This document shows positions 22,166 to 34,001 of a stretch of DNA of 64,000 nucleotides, piece by piece. This stretch comes from Prorocentrum cordatum. Its lineage: Eukaryota > Sar > Dinophyceae > Prorocentrales > Prorocentraceae. The DNA lies in contig CAUYUJ010000714.1 in NCBI GenBank assembly GCA_963575745.1, positions 120,773 to 184,772 on the forward strand, given 5' to 3'. Position numbers and translations under genes: made by a program. Position 1 is the first letter of the stretch, and each line of letters opens with the position of its first letter. The notes beneath the pieces are model-generated. The model searched no databases and was not told the DNA's origin. It worked only from the letters and a program-made list of their open reading frames with translations.

Positions 22166-22374
22166 CAGAGGGAGAGAAAGCTATATCTGCCGACCCCCGC
22201 CTGTCAGGGTTGCAACGGCGTGTGGGATGAGTGGCTGTCCCCCTCCCCCAATTCCCTCCGCCTCCTCTGGGGGCTTGAAAGCCGATTAGGGGGGGGGAGG
22301 CCCGAGGGGTGCGCCCGGGAAAGGGAGGGAGTGGCGGGAGGAGGTCGCGCCAACGCATTCTCTTCTTGGCCTTG

Positions 22375-22955
22375 GGAGGCGCCAAAGGGCTCTATGCGGC
22401 CGAAGAGGGCCCAGGCAGAACGCACTCCCAAAAAGAGAGTCGAAACGGTCCAAGGTAGCCCGACGACGGTATCATATGGCTTCGGGACCGCCCACGAGCC
22501 CCCCCAAGACGGCCCAAGAGCGCTCCCAGAGGACCGCCGGGAGGGCCTCCAGAAGCGAACATCGTCCAAGTCCCTTTAGAGAACGTATATGTTTAGCATA
22601 CACGGCTTTTCCTTTTGAGAGCGTCCAAGAGAGCCCAAGGGTCCCGACAGATCTTCCCAAGGCAGCCCCTGAGGTTCCCACGAGAGCCCCACGAAGGCCC
22701 AAGAAGGCCCCCGAACAGCCCTACGTGCCCCAAGACGGCCCAAGAGAGGCCCAAGCGGGGGAATACGAAGTGACATTTCGAGCCTGTCCAACCAAGACCC
22801 CAAGAGCCCCCCAGAGGCCTGCGGGGCGCTTCCAAAAAGACCGAAGAGGCCGCCAAGAGGTCCCCACGACGCCCCCAAGAGGTCCCTAAGATCCCCACAA
22901 GAGGCCCCAAATAACCGCCCGAGAGGCGCCCGACCCCCCCCCCTGGTGCCTCCAA
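22375..22955 (-). repeat. CTTGGGGCCT array, reverse orientation
   Basis: The complement of the family word (GGCCCAAGAGG) is repeated through this stretch, so the array runs on the minus strand here. Confidence 0.7.
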
Positions 22956-23009
22956 GAGCTTTCAAAGACGCCCTTGAGGGGCATTCCGGGAGACCCTCAT
23001 GCGTGCAAG

Positions 23010-23215
23010 ATCGTGTCTCTCTCTCTCTCTCTCTTCACTCTCTCTCTCCCTCCCTGTCTCTCTCGCTCTCCCTCTCTGTCGAACCCCTTGTCCCTTTCGG
23101 ATTTCCTCTTTCTCGCTCTCTCTCTCTCTCACACTCTCTCTCTCTCTCTGTCCCTCCTCCTTCTCCTCCTCCTCCTCCTCCCCCTCCTCCTCCTCCTCCA
23201 TCTCACCCTCCTACC
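23010..23215 (+). repeat. CT/TCC-rich tract
   Basis: (CTCT)n grading into (CTCCTC)n. Confidence 0.9.
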
Positions 23216-23624
23216 CGCTCCTCTGCGGAGGAGGGCTTTGCATGGAAGAGCGCGGCGTTTGCATTGTTGCCTGAGCCCGCCGACTTCCGCTTCCCAGGGC
23301 TGCAGGGTCGCGCGAGATGAGCGGCTGTCCTTTTGCCAAACATGTACCAATCAAGCATGGGTGCATAATTCTGAGGGTTCAGCATTGAGGGCCATGAATC
23401 GCCCTGGCAGTTTTGACGGGCTCCCCGCTTCGTCTGGGGGTCGGCGGAATACTTGTGAATATGCGTACGTGTATAGATGTATGCACTTGTATATGTAGAG
23501 AGACTACAACACACAAGAGAGGCGCTGCAGCGGCAATCAAGCGTGCGTCGGGCGAGACGGGGGGGAGTTGAGGATCTCCCTCATCCCTACGGGGGAGGAG
23601 ACCGAGGAGGAATGGGAGGAGGGA

Positions 23625-23727
23625 TGCTGGTGACGTTGATGATGGCGATGACGATGCCGATGGCGATGACGATGGCGATGACGATGACGATGACGATGGC
23701 GACGACGATGAACATGATGGCGATGAC

Positions 23728-23780
<53 letters not shown>

Positions 23781-24418
23781 GTATGCTGATGATGCTGATG
23801 ATGATGATGATGATGGTGACGACGGAGATGGAGATGGTGATGATGATGCTGATGAGGTTGGTGATCTTGATGTTAATGATGATGGTGGTGATGATGATGA
23901 TGCTGGTGATGATGGTGGTTGGGATGAGGAGGATGCTGATGAGGATGACGATGCCAATGGTGACTATTACATTGCTGATACTGGTGATGCTGATGATGCG
24001 GATGATGATGCTGATGATGATGCTGATGATGATGCTTATGATGTTGCTGATGATGCTGATGTTGAGTGTGATGAGGATGATGCTTATGACGAGGCTGATT
24101 AGTGTAACGGCGATGACGATGGTGATGATGAGGAGGTTTATGATACTGCTGCTGGTGATGATGATACGGATGATGGTTAGCATGATGCTGATGATGATGA
24201 TGATGGTGACTGTGATGGTGATGATGTTGGTGATACTGATGCTGATAACGACGACGACGGCGACGTTGACGGTTTTGGTGGTGGCGGTAATGTTGTTGTT
24301 GTTGATGATGATGTTGATGATGTTGATGATGTTGTTGTTGATGATGATGTTGCTGCTGCTGATGATGATGATGCTGATGCTGATGACGATGACGATGATG
24401 ATGACGATGACGATGTGG
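23625..24418 (+). repeat. GAT trinucleotide tract
   Basis: About 800 bp of GAT/GCT/GGT trinucleotides. It reads Met-rich on plus and Ile/His/Ser-rich on minus, and is not a gene. Confidence 0.95.
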
Positions 24419-25054
24419 AGGAGGAGGAGGAGGGGGGGAGGAGGAGGAGGAGGAGGAGGAGGAGGTGAAGAGGAGGAGGAGGAGGGGAAGAGAAGCAGAA
24501 AAAAGCGGAGGAGGAGAAGCGAAGGAGGAGAAGAGGAGGAGGAGGCGCGACGGGACATGGGAATTGGAGAAGGAGGCCGAGGGTGGATGAGCCTGGCCGT
24601 CGCTCCCCTTGTCCAACTCTGGAGGGCGCATGCCCCAACGGCAGATGTGCAGGGAGACGAGGAGGGGAGGTTGGCGAGGAGGGGCGCAGCTTGAGAAGGG
24701 GGTAAGGAACGAAGAGGGGGAGGAGGAGGAGGAGGAGGAGGAGGAGGAGGATAAGAAAAATAAGCAAGAGGAAGAGGGGGGGAGGAGGAGGAGGAGGAGG
24801 AGGAGGAGGAGGAGGAGGAGGAGGAGGAGGAGGAGGAGGAGGAGGAGGAGGAGGAGGAGGAGAGGAGGAGGAGGAGGAGGAGGAGGAGGAGGAGGAAGGA
24901 GGAGGAGGAGGAGGAGAAGAAGGAAAGGGAGGAGTTGGAGGAGGAGAAGAGGAGGAGGAGGAGGAGGAGGAGGAGGAGGAGGAGGAGGGGGAGGGGGAGA
25001 GAGGAGAAGGAGGAGGAGAAGGGAGGGGAGGAGGAGGAGGAGGAGGAGGAGGAT

Positions 25055-25085
<31 letters not shown>

Positions 25086-25200
25086 AGGAGGAGGAGGAGG
25101 AAGAGGAGGAGCAGTTGGGAAAGCAGGAGACGGAGGAGAAAAAGGGGGAGACGGAAGAGAATAATCGCAAGAGGATTGGTAGGGGAAGGAAGGAGTAGCA
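24419..25200 (+). repeat. GGA trinucleotide tract
   Basis: Dense (GGA)n with GCA variants, broken at about 24550-24720 by unique sequence with no supported gene. Confidence 0.95.
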
Positions 25201-25499
25201 ACCGCAGGAGAAATGAGGAGAGACTGGAAGAGGGGGCGAGCGAATGAGACGGAGGGTGAGGGTCAGATTGAGGTGGTGGTGCGGTGAGGGTCTCTTGTTC
25301 CTTTACCTGACGCCTTCCTCTTCCCCCCTTCCCCCACTTCCCCCCACTCCCTCTCAATGCAAGGAGGAATGGGGGCTCCTCCATCCATCCTCGTCTCTCT
25401 TTGCATCTCCTGGCGTCGGCCACACCCCTCCTGCGGGTGCCGATCACCTGCACCGCCCCCCTCAGAGGATGGGCAGAAGCCCGCAGTGGGGGGGGTTGG

Positions 25500-25568
25500 G
25501 GGGCAGAGGGAGGGAGGGAGGGAGGGACGGAGGGAGGGACGAGGACGAGGACGAGGGGGGAGCAGCAT

Positions 25569-25610
<42 letters not shown>

Positions 25611-25620
25611 GAGCAGCATG
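25500..25620 (+). repeat. GGGA and GACGAG repeats
   Basis: (GGGA)n followed by (GACGAG)n, ending about 15 bp before exon 3. Confidence 0.95.
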
Positions 25621-25634
25621 AGGATGGCCTTCAG

Positions 25635-25737
25635 GAAATCGATTTCTTCGAAGGCAACAAGTTCGCATGGCACTCCACTCTCCACACGCTCGCAGACAGC
25701 GGGGAGACGGACGCAAACGGCCTGTGCACAGGCCAGG
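25635..25737 (+). CDS. GH7-like cellulase, exon 3 (catalytic ExDxxE)
   Basis: 103 nt, acceptor CTTCAG|GAA, donor GT at 25738 (CAGG|GTGGCT). It starts EIDFFEGN, matching the family 7 catalytic box ExDxxE: the first Glu is the nucleophile and the last the acid/base. It continues KFAWHSTLHTLADSG and ends GLCTGQ plus one base. Joining to exon 4 restores a Gly codon and gives TGQGYGGTLP. The substrate in dinoflagellates is expected to be cellulose of the thecal plates or the cell-division layer; that is family knowledge, not shown here. Confidence 0.75.
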
Positions 25738-25799
25738 GTGGCTGGAAAGATGCGTGCAGTCTTCAGGGCGAGAGAGGGTGAGGGCAAGATAAGAAGGGA

Positions 25800-26125
25800 A
25801 GGAGGAGGGGCTTGAGGAGGGAGAGCGGGAGGAGGAGGAGGAGAAGGAGGAGGAGTAGGAGGAGGCGGAGGAGGAGGAGGCGGAGGAGGAGGAGGAAGAA
25901 GAAGAAGAAGAGGATAGTGAGGGAGGAGGAGGAGGAGGAGGAGAGGGAGGAGGAGGAGAAGAGGAGGAGGAGGAGGAGGAGGGGGAGAAGAAGAAGAAGA
26001 GAGAGGAGGAGAGTGGAGGAGGAGAAGAAGAGTTGAGAGAAGAGGAGGAGGAGGAGGAGGAGGAGGAGGAGGAGGAGGAGGAGGAGGAGGCGGGAGAGCC
26101 GAGGAGGAGGAGGAGAAGGAGGACA
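25800..26125 (+). repeat. GGA/GAA tract
   Basis: Dense purine-only trinucleotides on the plus strand. Confidence 0.95.
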
Positions 26126-26329
26126 TGGAGGACAGAGAGCACAATGACAAGATGGGTGTGAGAACGCGGTCCCCGGAGGTCTGAGAGCGCGGTCTTCGGA
26201 TGTCTTTGGAGGACCCCAGGAAAGGGACACGGCGAGCGTTATAATATGTTGTAGTCGTCTTCTGAGGCGGCCATGTTAAGTCCTTGAGAACTTATTTGAC
26301 GGAGAGACCCACATGACAATATGTTCAGC

Positions 26330-26541
26330 TTGCCTGAGGGTATCCTCGTGCTCCTTCCTCCTACACCCTCCTGCCTCCTCCTTCTCCTATTGCCTCATCC
26401 TCCTGCCTCCGCCTCTTTCTGCCTCCTCCTCCTCCACCCCATCTTCATCATCATCAGAATAATCCTCCTCCTCATCATCATCATCATAATCAGCATCATC
26501 TTCATCATCAGCATCACCATCATAACCATCATCATCATCAT

Positions 26542-26591
<50 letters not shown>

Positions 26592-27092
26592 GCATCATCA
26601 TCATCATTATCATCATCATTATCATCATAATCAGCATCATGCCTTCTCCTTCCTCCTGCCTCCTGCCTCCTGCCTGCTGCTGCTGTTGTTGCTGCTGCTG
26701 CCGCTGTTTCTGCTCCTTCTCCTCCTCCTTATCCATTTCTTCATTTCCTCCTCCTCCTCCTCCTCGTCCTCCTCCTCCTCCTCGTCCTCGTCCTCCTCGT
26801 CCTTCTCCTGCCTCCTCCGTCTCTACCTCCTCATCCTCTCTCATCTTCCTCCTCCGGCCTTTTCCTCCTCCTTGGGCCTCCTGGGCGCGACTGGAGCTTC
26901 CTTGCGTGTCTTCTGAGGCCTTCCGGGGCCTCCTGGGGCACACTTCATCTTCTTGCTCCTCATCTCCTCCTCCTCCTCCTCCGCTCCTCCTCCTCTTCCT
27001 CCTCCTCCTCCTCCTCCTCCTCCTCCTCCTCCTCCTCATCATCATCATCATCATTGTCACTATCAGCATCGTCATCATCACCAGCATTCTAC

Positions 27093-27127
<35 letters not shown>

Positions 27128-27143
27128 GCAGCATCAGCATCAG

Positions 27144-27193
<50 letters not shown>

Positions 27194-27560
27194 GCAGCAT
27201 CATCATCATCATCCGTATCCTTATCCTCATACTCATCCTCATCCTCATCCTCATCCTCATCCTCCCTCGTCCTGCCTCCTCCTCCTCCTCATTCTCCTCG
27301 TCCTCGTCCTCCTTCTCGTCCTGCCTCTTCCACTTCCTCCTCTTGTCTCCTCCACAACCTGCTCCTCCTCCTCCTGTCTCCCTCTCCTTCTCCTCCTTCT
27401 CTTCCTCCTCCTCCTCCTCCTTCTCCTCCTCCTCCTCCTCCTCTTGCCTCTTCCTCCTCCTCCTCCTTCTCCCTCTCCTCCTCATCCTCCTCGTCCTCGT
27501 CCTCATCATCATCCTCATCCTCATCCTCATCCTCGTCCTGCCTCTTCTTCTGGCCTCCTC
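26330..27560 (+). repeat. TCC and ATC trinucleotide tracts
   Basis: (TCC)n blocks alternate with (ATC)n blocks (26445-26640 and 27035-27220) and short CTGCTG runs. A unique patch of the CTGGGG type lies at 26870-26945. Very long open frames on both strands are due to the repeats. Confidence 0.95.
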
Positions 27561-27564
27561 CATC

Positions 27565-28045
27565 ATCCCCCTTGAGCCTCCTGCCTCCTGCTGGGGCCTC
27601 AATGGGCCTCCCGTTGCCCCCGTTGAGCCTCCAGGGGCTCCTGGAGCCTGGCCTCCTTCTCCTGCTGCCCAGGCCTCGAGGGTTCTGCTGGGGCCTCGAG
27701 GGTTCTGCTGGGGTCTCGAGGGTTCAGCTGGAGCCTCGCGGGGCCTTCCGTGGCCTCCCTCTCCTCCTCCTCCTCATCCTCCTCCTCCTCCTCCTCCTCC
27801 TCGTCCTGGTCCTCCTCCTTCTCCTCCTCCTCCTCCTCCTCCTCCTCCTCTTGCCTCTTCCTCCTCCTCCTCCTGGTCCTGGAGAACTCTTGGGGCCTCC
27901 TGGCCTCCTAGGGCTTCCTGGTGGCTCCGGGGCCTCCTGCGGCCTCCGGAGCCTCCTGCGGCGTCCTGGGGCCTCCTGGAGTTCCCTGTGGCTTCCTGAA
28001 GCTGGGGTGTCCTGTGACCTTCGGAATCTTTCCGAGGGTTCCCGC
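27565..28045 (+). repeat. CCTCCTGGGGCCTC degenerate array
   Basis: Variants of CCTGGGGCCTC and CGAGGGTTCTGCTGGGG in tandem, interrupted by a TCC block at 27755-27880. Confidence 0.7.
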
Positions 28046-29050
28046 TCGAGACTTCCTCGCGATTCACTCACCGACAAGGCTCCCGCTTGAGAATTCCTCC
28101 AGATATCAAACCTGGGGAAGCAAGGAGTGACGCAGTTACAGAATTTAGATGACACCCTACAGCATGGAAGTGGGGATCCGATAGGGAGGGCAGATTCATG
28201 CTGGAGGAGCCCAATTACCAACATGAAATGCCGGCCCCATTGGGAGGGGCCCCAAGCTTGAGACGTCCTCACGATTTGCCCCCTTGGGGTGCTCAAGTTG
28301 TATGCCTGGTATAGTTTGCCGATGACCCGCTCGGATTACCAACATGAAGTGCGGGCCCCATAAAGAGGTGGCTCCCGCCTGAAAATTCCTTGCAAGTCAC
28401 TCACTGACTAGGCCCCCGCCTGCGACATCCTCACGATTTGCCTGTTTGAGGTGCCCAAGTGCTATGCCTGGTGAAGGTGGCGGATGACCCGCTCGAGTTG
28501 CCAACATGATGTGCGGGCCTCATGGGGAAGGGGATCCCGCTTGAGAGTTCCTTACAATTCACTCACAAAGATAGGCCCCCGACCCCCGACTGAGACACCC
28601 TCACGACTTGTCCTCTTGGGGAGCTCATGTATTATGGTTCGTACAGTTTGCCGATGACCAACTTGGATTACTAACATGAAGTGCGGCCCCATAGGGCGGG
28701 GGCTCCCGCTTGAGACATCCATGCAGTTCACTCGCACACGAGGCCCCCGCTTGAGACATCCTCACGAGTTGCCCCCTTGGGGTGCTCAAGTGGTATGCCT
28801 GGTATAGTTTGCCGATGACCCGCTCGGATTGAAAACATGAAGTATTGGCCCCATATTGAGGGGGGTCCCGCCTGAGACTTCCTTGCAATTCGCTCACAGA
28901 CGAGGCCTCCGCTTGAGACGTCCTACCAATTTGTCATTCGGGGTGCTCAAGTGCTATGCCTGATAGAGTTTGCCGATGACCTGCCCGGGTTGCCAACATG
29001 ACCTGGGGACCTCATACGGAGGGGGGTCCCGATCGAGATTCCTCTCAAGG
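28045..29050 (+). repeat. Tandem array, unit about 160-170 bp, about six copies
   Basis: The landmark TTTGCCGATGACC(C/T)GC recurs at about 28317, 28476 (variant), 28648, 28810 and 28970. The words GAGAC(A/T)TCCT, CAATTC(A/G)CTCAC, GCCCCATA and GGTGCTCAAGT recur in fixed order between the landmarks. Confidence 0.85.
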
Positions 29051-29069
29051 TAAGCATGTGTGTATGGTG

Positions 29070-29355
29070 ATGATGACGGTGATGATACTGATAATGATGA
29101 AAATGATGGTGATGCTGATGATGATGGTGCTGCTGATGATGCTGATGTTGATGATGCTGGTTGTGTTGCTGCTGCTGATGATGATGCTGATAATGATGCT
29201 GATGCAGATGCTGCTGCTGATGATGATGATGAGGGTGGTGATGCGTATGCTGATGCTGATGCTGCTGATGATGATGCCGATGCTGATAAGTACATTGTGG
29301 TGGTAAATAAGTGTGTGAACTGAGTGAGTGCGAGTGAATGCGCGATTGTGAGTGA

Positions 29356-29392
<37 letters not shown>

Positions 29393-29469
29393 CTGATGCT
29401 GATGATGATGATGATGATGATGCCGATGATGCTGATGATGATGGCGATGATGATGATGATGATGATGAC

Positions 29470-29506
<37 letters not shown>

Positions 29507-29770
29507 ATGGTTGCATTTTGGATGCTGCTGATGATGATGGTGTTAATGATGATGCTGATGCGAATGCTGTGTGGATGAGTATGATGATGCTGATTGTGAT
29601 GATGATGATGATGATGAGGAGGAGGAGGAGGAGGACGAGGATGCGTGGGTGTGTGAGTATGTGAGTGTAGAAGAGAGGGAAGGATGAGGAGAAGGAGGAG
29701 GAGGAGGAGGAGGGGGAGGAGGAGGAGGAGGAGGAGGAGGCGGAGGAGGAGGAGGAGGAGAAAGAGGAGA
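29070..29770 (+). repeat. GAT tract followed by GGA tract
   Basis: (GAT)n with GCT variants to about 29620, then (GGA)n to about 29770. Confidence 0.95.
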
Positions 29771-30423
29771 TCCTGCGCGGGGGGGGGGGGGCAGAGAAAA
29801 CAACAAAGCCACTTAGGATGTCGGGAAAACCAGAGAAGGACCTGCGGCGATAGATGCGTCCGCGTCATGGGGTCGGGGAGCCCTTGGAGGCCCACGTCGT
29901 GAGAGGCAGTCACGACGTCGGAGGTCTTCGTGGCTGGCCCTCGGAGAGGCCCCCCTTGCGGCTCGCATCTCACACGGCGGTTCCGACGCTGCGGAGCCAA
30001 GCGCTCTTGTACAGTGAGCGGCTCGAGTAAGGAACACTTACTTTTCAAAAGGGGCTCGGTCGTTCCTTAGGCTTGCATGCGTTATTTACAGCTGCTTATG
30101 CGTTATGTGTTATGTATCGTTCCTTATGCGTTATTCCTTGGGATAAAAAAAGGGGCTTCGTTCCTTATTCTCGTTCCTTAGGTCGGGCCGATGACTGTAC
30201 TCGGCGGCGGCAGGTGTGCTCTCGTTCCGCACCCTCACGATCTCCGCGCGCCGCCTGCCCGCATTTCCATCTCCGCGGCCGCCCTCGTCGTCTCCCGCCG
30301 CTCAGCTGCCCTGATACACGCTCGTGCTAACACGCAGCACACTGCCCGTTCAGAACGCTCGTGCCAACCCGCTGCGTGTTGGCCCGGCACGCGTTGGTCC
30401 ACGTCCTGTCGGGGCTCAAGATC

Positions 30424-30631
30424 TGCACGAACGAAATGGGCACGGAAAGAATGGGTACGATGCCCAACAGCAGTTCCTGTTCATTTTGAACAGGATTCGC
30501 TGTCCAAGCGGCCGCGGCCCGTGTCCATTCGAGACAGAAGGCCGCCTGCCCAACAGCGGCCGCTGATGGTTTGGGACAACAATTGTTGTTGGGCATTGTG
30601 CCCATTCTTTCGGTACCCATGTCGGGTGTCC
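30424..30631 (+). mobile_element. Structured repeat family 2, copy 1
   Basis: Terminal inverted repeats (GAAATGGGCACGGAAAGAAT.. and the inverse ..CGGTACCCAT(G)TCGGGTGTCC) enclose nested stems CCTGTTC/GAACAGG and GCCCAACAGCGGCCGCTG. About 208 bp, non-coding. Confidence 0.85.
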
Positions 30632-30674
30632 AAACAAGAGGCAGGTGTCAAAGCAAACGGGGGTCAGCCAAAGC

Positions 30675-30785
30675 GCCGGATCCTGCAGGATCCTGCGGGG
30701 CCGGGGGTGCACGGACCTGGGCTCGGGTGCAGGGTCCTGCAGGATCCTGCAGGAGTTTACAGGACCCTGCAGAGCCTGGTTGACC
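30675..30785 (+). repeat. GGATCCTGCA repeats
   Basis: AGGATCCTGC(A/G)GG recurs four to five times; each is itself palindromic. Confidence 0.75.
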
Positions 30786-31863
30786 CGGGCTTCCATTGCC
30801 CCAGATCAACAGGTCCCCGATTTGGGCATCGCGCCAGACCCACGTTTTCAGCTTTCGCGTTGAGCTCCGTGGCAACACGGCACAAGTTACGTGCTGCGCC
30901 TCGGGCCAGCGACGTTCCTCTGTGGTGTGCGAGGCGCCGCTCTGCAGCCCAGCCTCGGCTCTCCCGCGCCGCGCGCTCGCCGGGCGCCGCGACAGCGCAA
31001 ATGTGCTCGGTCGCCCCGCCCTTCGCATGTTGCGGCGCACCCAGGGCCACGGAGAGGCCACGTCTGCAGCCGAAGCCCAGAAAGGACGCAGCGCGTCGCG
31101 AAGCTGCCCTCACATCGTTGTCTCTCCGTTGCGTCCTTGCCCAGCCTGCCTTCTAGCATGGACCTCCAATAGTCTTGCACCCTTATCTTTACTGATGGCT
31201 TCACTGTACACAGCCGACCGTTCCTCACGGTGGCGGAGAATCGTGATCCGATCCCGACGTGTTCTGCCAGAACCGTGTCCGCAGGTGGCAGCGCGAGAGA
31301 GGTGGTGTCTGGGCGGGCGGGCGAAGAAAGACGGCCGGGGAGGTTGCGATGCGACTCAGACCTCCAACGCATTGAACAATTCAAGGCGGTTTTTTTCTTT
31401 TTTTTCTCACACCACAGCATCGAACACCACACAATCCGGCAAGCGACCGCCCAGAAAACCGAAGACGGGTGAACCATTGCATCTACGAAGCCAAAGCGCG
31501 AGGCAAATCAGGTACAAAGGAGGAGGAGGAGGAGGAGGAGGAGGATGAGGGAAGAGGAAACGCAGCTCACAGAACCTGCAAGTCTGCCATGGGGCAGAGA
31601 GGCTCACGCTGCGTTCGCGGGAGGTCCCCCCACGCTCCGACGACACTCCTAGCTACCGCTGTCTGAAGTGCGATGCCTAAGATACCCCACCATCGCCTAC
31701 TTTTGCGCCGAACGCCGTTTCCGGGCTCCAGAACAGTCAACAAATCATCGGGGACGAAAGGGCGGTCGCTGGGAAGCGCTGGGTCTCGGGGCCAGCGCAT
31801 TGAAACACTCAGCATATCGGAGGTCTGGGGGGGGGGGGGAGATCGCGACGCAGATGCGGCGAG

Positions 31864-31955
31864 GCTACGGAGGGACCCTGCCCACGAAGCCCAATTTTCC
31901 CTCCTTCGACGGCACTGAGTACGGGCCGGATGGGACGATGATCGACACGGAGAAG
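31864..31955 (+). CDS. GH7-like cellulase, exon 4
   Basis: 92 nt, acceptor GCGAG|GC (phase 1), donor GC at 31956 (AAG|GCTTCC), phase 0. It reads YGGTLPTKPNFPSFDGTEYG and ends PDGTMIDTEK. The G..(M)xxDT.K pattern corresponds to GKGMTVDTSKKF of family 7 enzymes. Exon 5 then supplies DFHVAVSF, the equivalent of KFTVVTQF. The frame continues after the donor for about 60 codons, but the extension is not protein-like. Confidence 0.7.
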
Positions 31956-32561
31956 GCTTCCGGACGCCCGCAGCGGTCAGTCAGATTTCAGGGTCGTCGT
32001 TGCCGTCGTCATCGAGCAGGGGGTGTGACACAGAAGTTGGAGAGGAGTGAGGAGGAGGAGGAGGAGGAGGAGGAGGAGGAGGAGGAGAAGAAGAAGGGCA
32101 AGTACTTGACAAGACAGGGGTTGCAAACGGGCCAGGAGTAGGAAGAGGCTGTGGGCGCTTGACGGGGCGATTGAAGGCAGCACATGCAGGCAAGCGAAAG
32201 TAGCACAAGCGGGGGTGGAGGAGGACGACGACGAGCAAGAGCAAGGGCAAAAGGAGGAGCAGCAGCGGGAGTGATTGCACGGGATCGAGCAGAGGAGAAG
32301 GAGGAGATGATCACTGCTTGCCGAAATCGTGCTGCACCCCAGTGGTGATGAGATGCGCGTGGACCTGGTCGCTGCTCGGCTACCCCCTCCTGCTCGCCGG
32401 GACCACGTGCGCCCCTTCGCGTGGTGGGCAAGAGACCGGACGTGGCATCGCTCGGACGTGCGCCTCCTTCTCGGCGAGGGCCGTCGAGGAGCAGCCCGCA
32501 GCCTCGAGCCACGAAGCGCGCGCACGAGGCCGGCAGACGCGCAGGGGATGGGCGTCGGATC

Positions 32562-32773
32562 TGGACGCCCGAAATGGGTACCGAAAGAAGGGGTACAATG
32601 CCCAACAGCAGTTCCTGTTCATTTTTGAACAGGACTCGCTGTCCGCGCCGCCGCGGCCCGTGTCCATTTGAGACAGAAGGCCGCCTGCCCAACAGCGGGC
32701 CGCTGTTGGTTTGGGACAACATTTGTTGTTGGGCATTGTGCCCATTTTTGTCCGTACCCATTTCGGGTGTCCA
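32562..32773 (+). mobile_element. Structured repeat family 2, copy 2
   Basis: 212 bp, TGGACGCCCGAAATGGGTAC to GTACCCATTTCGGGTGTCCA. It contains stem CCTGTTCA..TGAACAGG and the palindrome-like CCAACAGCGGGCCGCTGTTGG. It ends with GTTGTTGGGCATTGTGCCC, complementary to the left-hand GGTACAATGCCCAACAGC. Confidence 0.92.
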
Positions 32774-33299
32774 AAACGATGGGGGACGCGTGGGAATTTG
32801 TGTCCGAGGGCGATCGAGGGTGAGGATGGGGTCGGGTCCTCTGCCCAAAAGAGTCTGCCAGAGGGTGGGCCCGAAGGCCCAACGGGGGCTCCCACTTCGC
32901 CCGCGGGGGGGCCAACAGGATACGGTCGAAACCCATGGCAAGGATGGGCAGCCTTCCCACGGGCGTCCAAATTGGAGCGGCGGCGAGTGGACGCCGAGAG
33001 GCCGAGGCATGGAGGCCGAAGGGGCGCGGGCCCGGAAACGCCCGGGGCCGCGGCGCGGCGCGAGTGGCCCAGGGGTTTTGGCCTCGGCGCCGCGTTCCCG
33101 CGCGACGCCGGGTGCAGCAGGCCCTGCGGCGGGCTCGGGGAGGAGCGCGTCGGGACGATCGAGGCATCCTCCTTACTCGTCTCGAGCTGCCCGTCCTCGC
33201 GGGCGGAGGGGGAGGAGGAGGAGGAGGAGGAGGAGGAGGAGGAGGAGGAGGAGGAGGAGGGGGAGAAGGAGGAGAAGGAGAAGGAGAAGGAGGAGGAGC

Positions 33300-33487
33300 A
33301 CGTCGGGTACGGAGAGACCGGCAGCATATCCTGCCCATCTCGAGCAGGACTCGCCGCATCGCCGCGGACGTGGCCCGCCCGAGACGAGACGGCCGCCTGC
33401 TCAACAGAGGCCCCCGTCGGTTTGGGGCCACATCTGCTGCTGGGCGCACTCCACCCGGTTGTGCCGCACCAGCCTTTGGGGCGTCCA
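33300..33487 (+). mobile_element. Structured repeat family 2, diverged copy
   Basis: Same order of parts: GGGTACGGAGAGAC, CCTGCCCATCTCGAGCAGG, GGCCGCCTGCTCAACAG, GGTTTGGGGCCACA and a CTGGGCGCA..GGGGCGTCCA end. In the first stem T:A of other copies is C:G here. Confidence 0.7.
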
Positions 33488-33875
33488 GCGCAGGGGAAGA
33501 GAGCAGGCGGGAGCATGTTCGGCGCTGCCGGGGGGGGAAAATGGGCTCCTAGGGGGGGGGCCGGGGAGCGATAGGCTCACGAGGGGGGGGTGAGGGCGCG
33601 TCGACCGCCCAGCGCTGGGCATTCGACCCGGCTGTGCCGTACCGGTTTTGGGGGCGTCCACAGGGGAAGATAGCAGGCGGGAGCATGTTCGGCGCTGCTC
33701 CCTCCTCCTCCTCCTCCTCCTCCTCCTCCTCCTCCTCCTCCTCCTCCTCCTCCTCCTCCTCTCCTCCTTCCTCCTCCTCCTCCTCCTCCTCCTGGGCTCA
33801 GCAGGGGGGGGGGCCGGGGAGCGACGGGCTCTCATGAGGGGGGGGGGGAGGGCGCGTCGACCGCCCAGCGCCCGC
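33440..33875 (+). repeat. Segmental direct duplication
   Basis: The right end of the diverged family 2 copy plus AGCAGGCGGGAGCATGTTCG recurs at 33612-33698. A G-rich block with GCCGGGGAGCGA and GCGTCGACCGCCCAGCG recurs at 33551-33616 and 33809-33873. A TCC tract has expanded inside the second copy. Confidence 0.75.
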
Positions 33876-34001
33876 GCCTCCTCGAGAGGGGCCCCGATGG
33901 CCCGCCCCGCCCAGGAGCGCGCGCGATGTTCCGCGCGGTCGGGGGCCTGCTCGCCGGTCTATCGGCGAAGTATCGCCGATTCCAGCGCGGCGCTTCCCCT
34001 C

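Larger units (their letters stand above)
19715..25634 (+). other. Intron 2 of the GH7-like gene (5.9 kb)
   Basis: Inferred from exon joining, with a GA donor and AG|G acceptor. It is filled by arrays listed separately. 19.75-20.45 kb shows no gene; one minus-strand frame there (20.2-20.4 kb, Cys/Ala/Leu-rich) is not convincing. Confidence 0.55.
30304..30900 (+). mobile_element. Diverged family 4 (hAT-like) element, interrupted
   Basis: The left part (CTCAGCTGCCCTGATACACG, then GCGTGTTGGCCC and GTTGGTCCACG) and the right part (ACGTTTTCAGC..GCGTTGAGCTCCGT) match the left and right halves of the intact element at 10720-10920. They are separated by a family 2 element and about 200 bp of other sequence. 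This is a nested insertion into an older copy. Confidence 0.55.
25738..31863 (+). other. Intron 3 of the GH7-like gene (6.1 kb)
   Basis: GT donor and GAG|GC acceptor, phase 1. Contents are microsatellites, a 165-bp tandem array and nested short elements, listed separately. 29.8-30.3 kb and 30.9-31.5 kb show no further gene. Confidence 0.6.

Noticed and set aside
23477-27087. Very long open frames (300-590 codons) rich in Met, Ile, Ser or Pro
   Set aside because: They are translations of GAT/ATC and GGA/TCC microsatellites and are open on both strands at once; there is no protein-like composition.
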